Source: Prinsepia uniflora
Lineage: Eukaryota > Streptophyta > Magnoliopsida > Rosales > Rosaceae
Assembly: GCA_032719365.1 (NCBI GenBank)
Contig: CM064873.1
Span: forward strand, 43,562,332-43,626,331
Direction: 5' to 3'
DNA length: 64,000 nt
Shown: piece after piece, positions 37,442 through 49,016 of the stretch
How positions within the stretch are numbered: position 1 is the first letter of the stretch
Layout of the letters: each line of letters begins with the position of its first letter
Notes under the pieces: model-generated
Seen by the model: the letters and a program-made list of their open reading frames with translations, nothing else
Told to the model about the DNA's origin: nothing
Databases searched by the model: none
Position numbers and translations under genes: made by a program

Positions 37442-40400
37442 TGTCAGGACCCACCCCGGTTTCACCCCGAAACCCGAGGTAAATCCCGCTCCCGTCTGAC
37501 TCCCCGACACAACACCCAAGTAAAACTCACTCAAACCCAGACAGACGCAGGAGTAATTACACAATATCCCAACCTTATCGTTTACAGAGCATAGCACTAA
37601 ATTACAAGGAAAATAAAAACTGATAAAGTACACGCACACAGAAGGCGTTAAACTCTTCGAGGATCCCTCACGTCACTTCTATGCCTCGGACACCGCCTCG
37701 ACGTTAGGACCCCGCGCTAGCTCCACAACCTGGAGGGCAATTTAAAACAGAAAATGTGAGTGGACCAAAAAGTACAAAAGAATCAACAGTTATAAACACA
37801 TTAATAAAAGAATCATTCTTAAACATCATAAGAAACAGAAACACTATAAAAATACCATAAGAAACCACACATGAGTATCAGAAAACTGTATCATAAACCA
37901 TAACCACCAAATCATCATTTTCTCGATCAAACCTGCTGGATCTATCCGAGTCTTTAAACTCCCGAGTCTTTAAACTCAATCCAGGCCTTAATCATATCCG
38001 AGTCTTTAAACTCCCGAGTCTTTAAACTCAAGGCCTACGGGGGAAAATCAATATATATCCGAGTCTTTAAACTCCCGAGTCTTTAAACTCAATCCGGGTC
38101 TTTAAACCCAATCCGGCCGGTCCCCCGTCACATATATCCGGGTCTTTAAACCCAATATCCAGATCCAGCAAATCCAATCCCAAAATCATTTGAAAACCAT
38201 TTACCAAATCCTCATCCAAACCCGAATCCGAAATCACTGGTCCGATGCTCTCCCGGCATCTAGAACCGTCATTCCGAACCCAAATCCGGAAGCCACTTTC
38301 CACTTGAAAACCAACGTCCATTTTCGAAGTCCGTTTCTAAAACCTAAAACCTTTATTATCGAAATCATGTTCCAAAATCCCTTGATAATCATTAGAAATC
38401 ACTTATCAATTTAAATCCCAAAACTAAAACATTAATTTCAGAAGTCAACCACTTTCTCGTAAAACGTGCTAAAAACCAATTTCCTTAAAAACGTATAATA
38501 ATATAAAACCCACCAAAACATACTCGATAAATATAGAATGATGATTGAAACCATAAAACAAGTATAGAAAACAGTTATGCATGTTCGAGTTTAGAGAAGG
38601 GGTCCACTCACAGTACTGAGCCCTACTCGCGTCCCGAACGTCCAGCCCGTTCCTCGGCTTCCTCGGGAAATCCCGATCCTGTCAATCACCGTCAAAATAC
38701 GTCACTAACACGTCTACGAAGGTTTACCTAAAGTCCCTCAAAAATTCCCGAACCAAAGACTTAAAACCCCGGGACCCTAAACATTCACCCTCGCGGAACT
38801 AAACTCATACGACGTCCGATTAACCCGAAACCAACTCCATTGGACTCACAATAACTCCTAGACCAAAAACTATGTTGACCGTTTCTCCCAGAACCGCCGC
38901 ACGCGCCCCCACGCGCCGCCCAAAGTGGCTGCGCGTGGCCCTCACGCGCTGCTACAGTGCATCCCCTACCTCGAACAAACCCGGTTCGATACAGTGTCTG
39001 CAATTCGAACCGGCGAGAGCGGTTCTCCACCGTCCCGTCTCCATTCCTTCCCTTCCTTCACCATTCTCATCGTCTAGGCCTACCCTATCGATTCCCCAAC
39101 ACTCCTAACCTCGACTCCGTCCCTAGCCCGTCGACTAAAGCTAAAACCAGACAACTCAAAACCCCTGTTTTCCTTTCCGGCCACCCACGACTTCCCCCCT
39201 CATGGTGGCTTCACCAACCTCTTCCTAGGACCCTTCTAAGCCTAACCCGACTCACCTTGACCGTCGATTCTTATCCAACCATCACGACTAGCCGTTTGAA
39301 CATCACGGCAAAACAGAGCATACAGGTACCCCCGTCGTGCTAACCTCCGCCGTGTAAACCCCCGTCACGGCGACCATCCTAGTCGACGCCTAGGACTCTC
39401 CTGAACCTCGCCCTGGCCTCCAATTCCCTCGACTCTCGCCCTAGACTCACGACTTCCACGTTGAACCTCAACGGAAAACAGAGTACCGGAACGGGGATGA
39501 GGAAATTACCTGCCTCCTGCTGCCGCCGTGAGCTCCTCCGGGGCTGGTCGACTCCCCACAGCCCTCACGACACCACCGCGATCTTCGTTGCACCGTGCAC
39601 GGCCACCGCACCACCACCAGCCCTCACTCTTCTCCGTTTTCCCCCCTGAGTTCCTCCCTGTTTCCCGTGGCTCCCCACTCACACACACCACGATTTCTCA
39701 CCTCCCAACCGTCTCAACTGCTCTCTCTCACTCTCTAATCTCCCTCACACCCTCACAAACTCACCAGCCACCACAATCAGCCTTCCAATTCTCTCAATTT
39801 CCTCCCTCTGTTTCTCTCTGTGTGTCGAAGCACCAGGATGCATAGCACGGATGCACCCCAATTAATTGGGCCGTGAATGCACAGGATTCCACCAGAATCC
39901 TCTACACACATGCCATGTGTCACCATCCACTCCACACACTCCCACCTGGCCTAATCCCAGCCGTCCATTCCTTTCCTCTGTGCACAAATCCCAATGTGCC
40001 ACAATGACCAAAATACCCTCCTGTTTTACTCATTTTTACGGTTTTACCGAAACTTCCTAGACCCATAACTCTCGCCTCGTAAGTCCGATGAATACGTGCC
40101 GCCTGTCATCGAACTCAGGACGACAAGAACTATCTAACCCTCCTAGGTCAACCTACCAAAACTCGATTATTCGAAAAGTCAACTATTCCCCCTATTTTAC
40201 CAAAATTACGATACTGCCATCGACCTTCCGAACATCACAACTTCCTCCACGGATGTCGGAATCAGGCGTGCCACCTGCCTACGGATTCGTGACGTCCTCA
40301 ACTACGTCCTGGTCACTAGTCAATCCCCAATTGACCACCCGAAATAAAAGTCAACATTTCTGCCCAACCCAGGGGCAAAATCGTCACTCTAAGTTCCCGG

Positions 40401-40489
40401 ACCCCTCGGGACCACCTAACCCTTGATTAACCTTACTAATCACACCTTAATCACTCTACTTATCCCAATTCTCGGAACGGGTTGTTACA
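37442..40489 (-). mobile_element. Solo LTR, 3,048 bp, target duplication CAACA
   Basis: The plus strand reads TGTCAGGACCC...GGTTGTTACA, flanked by CAACA at 37,437-37,441 and 40,490-40,494. It is inserted about 70 bases from the terminus of the 3' LTR of the gag-only element, which belongs to the same family. A palindrome array lies at about 37,947-38,155; donor/acceptor-complement pair at 37,756-37,766 and 38,602-38,612. Confidence 0.92.
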
Positions 40490-40494
40490 CAACA

Positions 40495-43473
40495 CGCAAG
40501 TAAAACTCACTCAACCCAGTCAGACGCAGGAGTAACAATGTTCCAAAGTTATCAGGTACAGAGCATAGTACGAAAATACAAGGAAAATAAAAACCGATAA
40601 AGTACACGCACACGGAAGACTTTAAACTATTCCGGGATTCCCCCACGTCACTTCTATGCCTCGGTCACTGCCTCAACGTCAAGACCCCGTGCTAGCTCCA
40701 CAACCTGGAGGGCAAGTTAAAACAGAAGATGTGAGTGGACCATAATAACAGAAAGGTTTCTAAAACCATTTAGCAAAAACCGAGCTTAACCCTCCGTTTT
40801 GAAAACTACATGCATAACCACCAGTTGTTAACACAGTTATAAACCAATGTTCACAAAACATCACAAAACATCATAAGAAACAGAAACACTATAAAACAGT
40901 TATGGAAAACATGGCATGAGTATCAAAAACCGTATCATAAACCACAAAGCTCAAATCATCATTTCCCGATCAAACCTGCTGGACCTATCCGAGTCTTTAA
41001 ACTCAATCCAGGCCTTAATCATATCCGAGTCTTTAAACTCCCGAGTCTTTAAACTCAAGGCCTACGGGGGAAAATCAATATATCCGAGTCTTTAAACTCC
41101 CGAGTCTTTAAACTCAATCCGGGCCCGTCCCCCGTCAAATATATCCGGGTCTTTAAACCCAATAACCAGATCCAGCAAATCCAATCCAAACCATTTGTAA
41201 AACCATTGTCCATTTCCATATCCAAATCCGAATTCGAAATCCCCGGTCTGAAGCCCTTTCGGCTTCCAGAACCGCCATTTCGAACCCAAATCCGGAAATC
41301 CACTTATCAATTGAAATCCCAAAACCAAAGTATCAATTTCAGAAACCAACCCTTCTCAAAATCATGTTCCAAAATCCATTTATAATCATTAGAAATCATT
41401 TACCATTTGAAATCCCAAAACTATAACATTATAATCAGAAATCAACCTTTTATCGTAAAACGTGCCAAATACCGTATTTTCTCGAAAAACGTGCAATTAT
41501 GTAAAATCACATCATAAATCCAACAATCATGAAATCACATATAGAAAACAATTATAGAAAACAGTTATGCATGTTCGAGTTTAAGGAAAGGGGTCCACTC
41601 ACAGTACTGAGCCCTACTCGCGTCCCGAATGTCCAGCACGTTCCTCGGCTTCCTCGGGAAATCCCGATCCTGTCAACAACCACCAAATTACGTCACTAAC
41701 ACGTCTACGAGTAACCACCTAAATTCCCTTAAAAATCCTCGGGTCCTAAACGTAACGAACCGGAACCCTAAACCTTCACCCTCGCGGAACTACGTCGATT
41801 CGACGTCCGATTAACCCGAAACCAATTCCAATGGACTCAACACAACTCCTGGACCAAAAACCATGTTGACCGTTTTCCCAACCGCCGCCGCACGCGCCCC
41901 CACGCGCCACCCAAAGTGGCTGCGCGTGGCCCTCACGCGCCAGCTACAGTAGCACCATCAACCTCGACCTCACTGTGCTGAACCGGCCGCCGTGGCTTGA
42001 ACCGGCGAGAAGCATTCTCCACCGTCCGACCACCATTTCATCCCCTTTCTTTCACCCACAGCTTCGTCCAAACACCACGAATCCATTCCTCAACTCCTTT
42101 TGGTTCGATTCGACTCCCAGCTTCACGACTGAAGCTCGAACCAGACGGCCCTCAAACCCCTGTTTCACGATCCTTCTACTCCGGTCACCTCCCGTCACGG
42201 TAGCGACACCAGACTCTTCCTAGGGTCTCACTGAACCTAGACCAACCCTCCTATACCGTCGACTCAGCCCCAAACTCGACGACTTTGGTTTTGAAGTTCA
42301 CGGCCGAAACAGAGTAACAGAGTACTCCACTTCGACTGAGCTCCGCCGTGTACGCCCCGTCACGGCGACCACCACAAACCACTCCTAGGACCTCCCTAAA
42401 CATCACCCTGACCTTCAATCCTCTCGGTTCTAAACTCAGACTCACGACTTCCCAAATGAAGTTTACGGGAAAAACAGAGCAAGAAACCTTACCCTTCGAT
42501 TTCAGCTCCGCCGTGCGCGCCGCCGCGTGCCACGGTGTTCGTTGGCCTCCCTGCAACCTCCTGAACGTCCCACGGTCGTGGTTTGAGCCACCTCACGGCG
42601 TAGCCACCACCAAATGCTCACGGTCTCCCTGTTTCCTCAAAAACTTTGCCGCACCGCCACCTTGCCGTCGTGCACGATTACAGCTCCAAATCACCACCAC
42701 CAGCTCACTCTTACCACCCTGTCACTCTCACCCCTCACGCTTCACTCACCCTTGCATTGAATCACTCAATTGCTCTCAATCTTCCACCCTCTGTTTCTCT
42801 GTGTTTGTCGAAGAACATCCCACACGCACACACGGTTTCACCCAATTATTTAGGACCGTGACTACACAGGATTTCACCAGAATCCTCTAGCCCCCTGCCA
42901 AGTGTCACCATCCACTCAACCCTTGTCCCATCTGGTTAAACCCCAGCCGTCCATTTTGCTTCCTCTGCACAAATCCCCAGATGCTAAAAAGACCAAAATA
43001 CCCTCCGGTTTTACACATTTTTACGGTCTTGTCAAAACTTCCTAGACCCGTAACTCTCGCCTCGTAAGTCCGATGAATACGTGCCGCCTGTCATCGAACT
43101 CAGGACGACGAAAGCTATCTAATCATGCTAGGTCAACCTACCAAAACCCATTCGTCCAAAAAGTCAACTATTCCCCCTAATTTACCCAAATTACGGTTAA
43201 GCCCTCAACCTTCCGAACATCACAACTTCCTCCTCGGATGTCGGAATCGAACGTACCTCATGTCTACGGGTTCGTGACGTCCTCAACTACGTCCTGGTCA
43301 CTGACCAATACCCAATGGACCATCCGAACAAAAGTCAACATTTTTGCCCGGACCAGGGGCAAAATCGTCATTCTAGGCTCCCGGACCCTTCGGGACCACC
43401 TAACCACTGATTAACCTCACTAATCACACTTTAATCCCTCTACTAATCCCGGCTCTCGGGACGGGTTGTTACA
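40495..43473 (-). mobile_element. 3' LTR of gag-only element (main segment)
   Basis: Near-identical to 45,300-48,293. It ends at 43,473 against the polypurine tract. The first palindrome pair of the array is reduced by a roughly 20-base deletion relative to the 5' LTR (40,990-41,010). The distal 68 bases, 37,369-37,436, were separated by the nested solo LTR. Confidence 0.92.
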
Positions 43474-43493
43474 ATCTACCCCCCTAAAAAGAA
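43474..43493 (-). other. Polypurine tract of gag-only element
   Basis: The minus strand reads TTCTTTTTAGGGGGGTAGAT immediately upstream of the LTR start TGTAACAACCCG. This is the expected position of the plus-strand priming tract. Confidence 0.8.
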
Positions 43494-44017
43494 TTTCGTC
43501 CCCGAAATTCCACCGCTAGTTCCCGACACCTAGGGTCTCCTACCTGGTCACCAACACTAGGTCAACAACAACCTCTCCTGGGTTTCCTGTCTATCATCTC
43601 CACCTTGGGTATTTCACTCCATCCCCAACTACTGCTACCATGGCCAACTCTAGCTATGTAACAGCTACATGGTGTACGCAAGGGAAACTCTATGAACAGC
43701 AAACAAAGGTATTCTAAAGACCTTATCTCAGAGTACCCGACAGAAGTCATAGAGTACGTCCTCGTCTACAACCACCCTACCTTCCCGAACCAACTTGACT
43801 ACTAACCCAGACAATCGAACACCTAACTCCCTCGACTCCTACCTCGGCCACTATCGGAATAAATCTACAAAGTCCTAAAGGCAAACTCTAGCTTGTGGGT
43901 TCTCTCCTTCAATAACCTCATATCGATCAGTTATCGTCACTCCTTTCCTGTACCTTTCGTCACCCTCCTACGGAACTTACTGTAACACTCTAAATCCTCT
44001 AGGAACACTCCTAAACT

Positions 44018-45118
44018 CTACCCTGGATCCAACAACCAAAACCTAAGTACAGCACAACCAAAAGTAAGACAAGTACCTGTCCCCGTATCTGGTGTCGACT
44101 GAGCCTCTTGCTGAGTCATCGAAAACACTCGGGCCTGAGATCCCGACGCTCTACCACGTCCCCTCGAACTACTAGTGGCAGTGCCACCACCTCTTCTCGG
44201 GCTTGCTGTCCCTGACGCTGTACTCTGTCCGGGCTCTGCTCCTCCTCGAGCTACATCACCTTCCTGTGGCAACAGTGGACACTCCCGTCGGAAATGACCT
44301 CGCTCCCCACAGTAGAAACACACATTACAACCTGGTCCACTGCTCGGTTTCCCTGTAGACGCTACAGATGTCGCACTCGCTTGCGGAGTCGGCGGTGCTC
44401 GGTAACCCCAAACTCCTGAACTCTGGACACTGCCAGGCCTACCAAAACGATCATCGCCCGACGATGACGCTCCACCAAAGTTACCCCTTTTCGGTGTCCG
44501 CTGGCTCGAAGCTACAGGAATAGATGGTTCCCGACGTCGCACCGGAAAACTAGCCTCCACCCTCACCGCAGCATCTGACAAGTCTCGGAGGGTAGCAAAA
44601 GATCCGGCCGTCACTATGGCTCGAATCTCACCTCGCAGGCCCAACTCAAACCTACGGCACTTCTTGGCTTCAGTGGCTACAAAAGCAGGAGCAAACCGAG
44701 ACAACATCTGGAACTTCCGTTCATACTCTGCCACTGTCATATTCCCTTGCTGGAGCTGCAGAAACTCCGCCTCCTTGGTATCCCGGAAAGAGCGAGGATA
44801 ATACTGCTCTAGAAACCGTTCCCTGAACGTCTCCCAGGTCACACTATGGGCATCCCAACCGGACAACTCGAGAGTGTACCACCACTCGTACGCCGTACCA
44901 TCTAGTAAAAATGTAGCCAACACTACTCGCTCCTCCAGCGGACAATGCATCACCTCAAAAATCCGCTCAAGTCTGGTAATCCACCTCTGGGCTTCCTCAG
45001 GATCAGCCCCACCGCTAAATGTACCCGCCCCGAGCCGTTGGGCTCGCTCAATAGTAACACTCTCCATCTCTCTTGCTACTTCTTCAGGTTGTGGAGAGGG
45101 TCTACGTCTCGGAGGCAT
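44018..45118 (-). CDS. gag: Ty3/Gypsy Gag protein (366 aa), truncated before protease
   Basis: Gag packages element RNA into cytoplasmic virus-like particles. The open frame reaches 45,160, but I choose the ATG at 45,118 (MPPRRRPSPQP), the usual start style of plant Gypsy Gag. About residues 30-190 form the retrotransposon gag domain, with the RWITRLERIFEVMHCP and ERFLEQYYPRSFRD motifs. A basic Ser/Gly-rich linker follows. A zinc knuckle C-X2-C-X4-H-X4-C lies at C267, C270, H275, C280. The tail RVFSMTQQEAQ resembles the gag-protease junction of Tekay/Del-type chromoviruses. The frame then ends at LLDPG-stop, where the protease active site would begin. Protease, reverse transcriptase, RNase H and integrase are absent, so a single deletion from this point to the polypurine-proximal region is inferred. 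The frame is otherwise intact. Confidence 0.93.
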   Translation of the reverse strand: MPPRRRPSPQPEEVAREMESVTIERAQRLGAGTFSGGADPEEAQRWITRLERIFEVMHCPLEERVVLATFLLDGTAYEWWYTLELSGWDAHSVTWETFRERFLEQYYPRSFRDTKEAEFLQLQQGNMTVAEYERKFQMLSRFAPAFVATEAKKCRRFELGLRGEIRAIVTAGSFATLRDLSDAAVRVEASFPVRRREPSIPVASSQRTPKRGNFGGASSSGDDRFGRPGSVQSSGVWGYRAPPTPQASATSVASTGKPSSGPGCNVCFYCGERGHFRRECPLLPQEGDVARGGAEPGQSTASGTASPRRGGGTATSSSRGRGRASGSQARVFSMTQQEAQSTPDTGTGTCLTFGCAVLRFWLLDPG

Positions 45119-45211
45119 CGTCAACCGCACACTGAAAGAGGCATAGAAGTAGTCAAACAACTAAAACACAACCTCACAAACCAACAAACCCCACAAACCC
45201 GACAAACCTAT

Positions 45212-45223
45212 GCTCTGATACCA
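45212..45223 (-). other. tRNA primer-binding site of gag-only element
   Basis: The plus strand reads GCTCTGATACCA, so the element strand reads TGGTATCAGAGC, two bases after the 5' LTR end. This is a full initiator tRNA-Met match. Confidence 0.95.
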
Positions 45224-45225
45224 AT

Positions 45226-48200
45226 TGTCAGGACCCACCCCGGTTTCGCCCCGAAACCCGAGGTAAACCCCGCTCCCGTTTGACTCCCCGACACAACACG
45301 CAAGTAAAACTCACTCAACCCAGTCAGACGCAGGAGTAACAATGTTCCAAAGTTATTAGGTACAGAGCATAGTACGAAAATACAAGGAAAATAAAAACCG
45401 ATAAAGTACACGCACACTGAAGACTTTAAACTATTGCGGGATTCCCCCACGTCACTTCTATGCCTCGGTCACTACCTCGACGTCAAGACCCCGCGCTAGC
45501 TCCACAACCTGGAGGGCAAGTTAAAACAGAAGATGTGAGTGGACCATAATAACAGAAAGGTTTCTAAAACCATTTAGCAAAAACCGAGTTTAACCCTCCG
45601 TTTTGAAAACTACATGCATAACCACCAGTTGTTAACTCAGTTATAAACCAATGTTCACAAAACATCACAAAACATCATAAGAAACAGAAACACTATAAAA
45701 CAGTTATGGAAAACATGGCATGAGTATCAAAAACCGTATCATAAACCACAAAGCTCAAATCATCATTTCCCGATCAAACCTGCTGGACCTATCCGAGTCT
45801 TTAAACTCCCGAGTCTTTAAACTCAATCCAGGCCTTAATCATATCCGAGTCTTTAAACTCCCGAGTCTTTAAACTCAAGGCCTACGGGGGAAAATCAATA
45901 TATCCGAGTCTTTAAACTCCCGAGTCTTTAAACTCAATCCGGGCCCGTCCCTCGTCAAATATATCCGGGTCTTTAAACCCAATAACCAGATCCAGCAAAT
46001 CCAATCCAAACCATTTGTAAAACCATTGTCCATTTCCATATCCAAATCCGAATTCGAAATCCCCGGTCTGAAGCCCTTTCGGCTTCCAGAACCGCCATTT
46101 CGAACCCAAATCCGGAAATTCACTTATCAATTGAAATCCCAAAACCAAAGTATCAATTTCAGAAACCAACCCTTCTCAAAATCATGTTCCAAAATCCATT
46201 TATAATCATTAGAAATCATTTACCATTTGAAATCCCAAAACTATAACATTATAATCAGAAATCAACCTTTTATCGTAAAACGTGCCAAATACCGTATTTT
46301 CTCGAAAAACGTGCAATTATGTAAAATCACATCATAAATCCAACAATCATGAAATCACATATAGAAAACAATTATAGAAAACAGTTATGCATGTTCGAGT
46401 TTAAGGAAAGGGGTCCACTCACAGTACTGAGCCCTACTCGCGTCCCGAACGTCCAGCACGTTCCTCGGCTTCCTCGGGAAATCCCGATCCTGTCAACAAC
46501 CACCAAATTACGTCACTAACACGTCTACGAGTAACCACCTAAATTCCCTTAAAAATCCTCGGGTCCTAAACGTAACGAACCGGAACCCTAAACCTTCACC
46601 CTCGCGGAACTACGTCGATTCGACGTCCGATTAACCCGAAACCAATTCCAATGGACTCAACACAACTCCTGGACCAAAAACCATGTTGACCGTTTTCCCA
46701 ACCGCCGCCGCACGCGCCCCCACGCGCCACCCAAAGTGGCTGCGCGTGGCCCTCACGCGCCAGCTACAGTAGCACCATCAACCTCGACCTCACTGTGCTG
46801 AACCGGCCGCCGTGGCTTGAACCGGCGAGAAGCATTCTCCACCGTCCGGCCACCATTTCATCCCCTTTCTTTCACCCACAGCTTCGTCCAAACACCACGA
46901 ATCCATTCCTCAACTCCTTTTGGTTTGATTCGACTCCCAGCTTCACGACTGAAGCTCGAACCAGACGGCCCTCAAACCCCTGTTTCACGATCCTTCTACT
47001 CCGGTCACCTCCCGTCACGGTAGCGACACCAGACTCTTCCTAGGGTCTCACTGAACCTAGACCAACCCTCCTATACCGTCGACTCAGCCCCAAACTCGAC
47101 GACTGTGGGTTTGAAGTTCACTGCCGAAACAGAGTAACAGAGTACTCCACTTCGACTGAGCTCCGCCGTGTACGCCCCGTCACGGCGACCACCACAAACC
47201 ACTCCTAGGACCTCCCTAAACATCACCCTGACCTTCAATCCTCTCGGTTCTAAACTCAGACTCACGACTTCCCAAATGAAGTTTACGGGAAAAACAGAGC
47301 AAGAAACCTTACCCTTCGATTTCAGCTCCGCCGTGCGCGCCGCCGCGTGCCACGGTGTTCGTTGGCCTCCCTGCAACCTCCTGAACGTCCCACGGTCGTG
47401 GTTTGAGCCACCTCACGGCGTAGCCACCACCAAATGCTCACGGTCTCCCTGTTTCCTCAAAAACTTTGCCGCACCGCCACCTTGCCGTCGTGCACGATTA
47501 CAGCTCCAAATCACCACCACCAGCTCACTCTTACCACCCTGTCACTCTCACCCCTCAAGCTTCACTCACCCTTGCACTGAATCACTCAATTGCTCTCAAT
47601 CTTCCACCCTCTGTTTCTCTGTGTTTGTCGAAGAACATCCCACACGCACACACGGTTTCACCCAATTATTTAGGACCGTGACTACACAGGATTTCACCAG
47701 AATCCTCTAGCCCCCTGCCAAGTGTCACCATCCACTCAACCCTTGTCCCATCTGGTTAAACCCCAGCCGTCCATTTTGCTTCCTCTGCACAAATCCCCAG
47801 ATGCTAAAAAGACCAAAATACCCTCCGGTTTTACACATTTTTACGGTCTTGTCAAAACTTCCTAGACCCGTAACTCTCGCCTCGTAAGTCCGATGAATAC
47901 GTGCCGCCTGTCATCGAACTCAGGACGACGAAAGCTATCTAACCATGCTAGGTCAACCTACCAAAACCCATTCGTACAAAAAGTCAACTATTCCCCCTAA
48001 TTTACCCAAATTACGGTTAAGCCCTCAACCTTCCGAACATCACAACTTCCTCCTCGGATGTCGGAATCGAACGTACCTCATGTCTACGGGTTCGTGACGT
48101 CCTCAACTACGTCCTGGTCACTGACCAATACCCAATGGACCACCCGAACAAAAGTCAACATTTTTGCCCGGACCAGGGGCAAAATCGTCATTCTAGGCTC

Positions 48201-48293
48201 CCGGACCCTTCGAGACCACCTAACCACTGATTAACCTCACTAATCACACTTTAATCCCTCTACTAATCCCGGCTCTCGGGACGGGTTGTTACA
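45226..48293 (-). mobile_element. 5' LTR of gag-only element (3,068 bp)
   Basis: Element-strand start TGTAACAACCCGTCCCGAG at 48,293, end CCTGACA at 45,226. It has a GC block (46,705-46,766), a splice-like segment 45,509-46,422 bounded by the GTGAGTGGACC/GGTCCACTCAC complement pair, and a seven-unit palindrome array 45,795-45,980. A 180-codon open frame (47,168-47,710, plus strand) is also present in the 3' LTR but has no recognisable domain. Confidence 0.94.
45795..45980 (-). repeat. Palindromic 14-mer array in 5' LTR of gag-only element
   Basis: Units on the plus strand start at 45,795, 45,811, 45,847, 45,863, 45,906, 45,922 (GAGTCTTTAAACTC) and 45,967 (GGGTCTTTAAACCC). Confidence 0.92.
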
Positions 48294-48298
48294 TAATA

Positions 48299-48648
48299 CC
48301 CGGTCTTGGAAGAAAGAACGGTGAGTAAGACCCGTGAGCTTGAGAAGCAAGAACGGTGAACAAGACCTATGAGCTTGGAAAACCAAGATCGGTGAACAAT
48401 TCCACATCGCTCGGGGAGGGAAATGTGAAGTGTCTTATATGTGTGGGCACGTATCTATTTAACACAAGGTTTTTTGGGAGCTCACTGGCTTTGGATTCCT
48501 TGAAAACTCCAAAGTTAAGCGAGTTGAGGCTGGTGCAATCCCAAGATGGGTGACCTACTGGGAACTTGCACGTGAGCTCCTGAAAACAAAACCGTGAGGG
48601 CTGGGCAAAAAGCGGACAATATTATGCTAGATGGGTCAGGTTGTGACA
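48299..48648 (+). mobile_element. Cassandra 5' LTR (bulk)
   Basis: It continues the seven bases at 37,362-37,368. It contains the Cassandra-typical blocks TCCACATCGCTCGGGGAGGG, CTTATATGTGTGGGCAC, TTTTGGGAGCTCACTGGCTT and AAACAAAACCGTGAGGGC, and ends TTGTGACA. The 5S-like part is at 48,493-48,575. Confidence 0.9.
48493..48575 (+). other. 5S rRNA-derived segment in Cassandra 5' LTR
   Basis: AAAACTCCAAAGTTAAGCGA and CCAAGATGGGTGACCTACTG correspond to the internal control region of plant 5S rRNA (box A AAGTTAAGCG and box C GATGGGTGACC). In Cassandra this segment is thought to provide RNA polymerase III promoter elements. It is a retrotransposon component, not a 5S gene. Confidence 0.88.
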
Positions 48649-48717
48649 GAATGGTATCAGGGCCGGACCCCGACCAGAAGTATGCCAGCGAGAACGCTGG
48701 GCCTCAAGGGGGTGGAT
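48649..48717 (+). mobile_element. Cassandra interior (69 bp)
   Basis: Primer site TGGTATCAGGGCC at 48,652-48,664 and polypurine tract CAAGGGGGTGGAT at about 48,705-48,717. No coding sequence, as in other TRIMs. Confidence 0.88.
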
Positions 48718-49016
48718 TGTAATACCCGATCTTGGAAGCAAGAACGGTAAGCAAGACCCATGAGTTTGGAAAGGCAAGATCGGTGAACAATCTCACATCG
48801 CTCGGGGAGGGAAAGGTGAAGTGTCTTATATGTGTGGGCATGTATCTATCTAACAGAAAGCCTTTTGGGAGCTCACTGGCTTTGGATTCCTTGGGAACTC
48901 CAAAATTAAGCGAGTTAAGGCTAGTGCAATGAGGTGACCTACTGAAAGTTGCACGTGAGCTCCCGAAAACAAAACCGTGAGGGCTGGGCCCAAAATGGAC
49001 AATAATGTGCTAGATG
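48718..49016 (+). mobile_element. Cassandra 3' LTR (main part)
   Basis: Clearly the partner of the 5' LTR but with several differences. A roughly ten-base deletion removes the CCCAAGATG before GGTGACC, so the 5S box C is damaged here while it is intact in the 5' LTR. It is cut at 49,016 by solo LTR G and resumes at 51,798-51,812. Confidence 0.88.

Larger units (their letters stand above)
37369..48293 (-). mobile_element. Gag-only long-LTR retrotransposon (recent, with nested solo LTR)
   Basis: Target duplication TAATA is at 37,364-37,368 and 48,294-48,298. On the minus strand the order is 5' LTR 45,226-48,293, primer site 45,212-45,223, gag, polypurine tract (complement of 43,476-43,491), 3' LTR 40,495-43,473 plus 37,369-37,436. 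The 3' LTR is split by a solo LTR. By eye I count about two dozen substitutions and one roughly 20-base gap between the about 3.05-kb LTRs, under 1 percent, so insertion is recent. The 1.75-kb interior encodes gag only, so movement would need pol proteins supplied in trans. Confidence 0.93.

Noticed and set aside
42348..42890. 180-codon plus-strand open frame, repeated at 47,168-47,710
   Set aside because: It lies in U3 of both LTRs of one recent element, so its conservation reflects LTR identity. No domain, and runs antisense to the element.
48493..48575. 5S rRNA gene
   Set aside because: Only the internal part of 5S is matched and it sits in a Cassandra LTR with primer site, partner LTR and target duplication.
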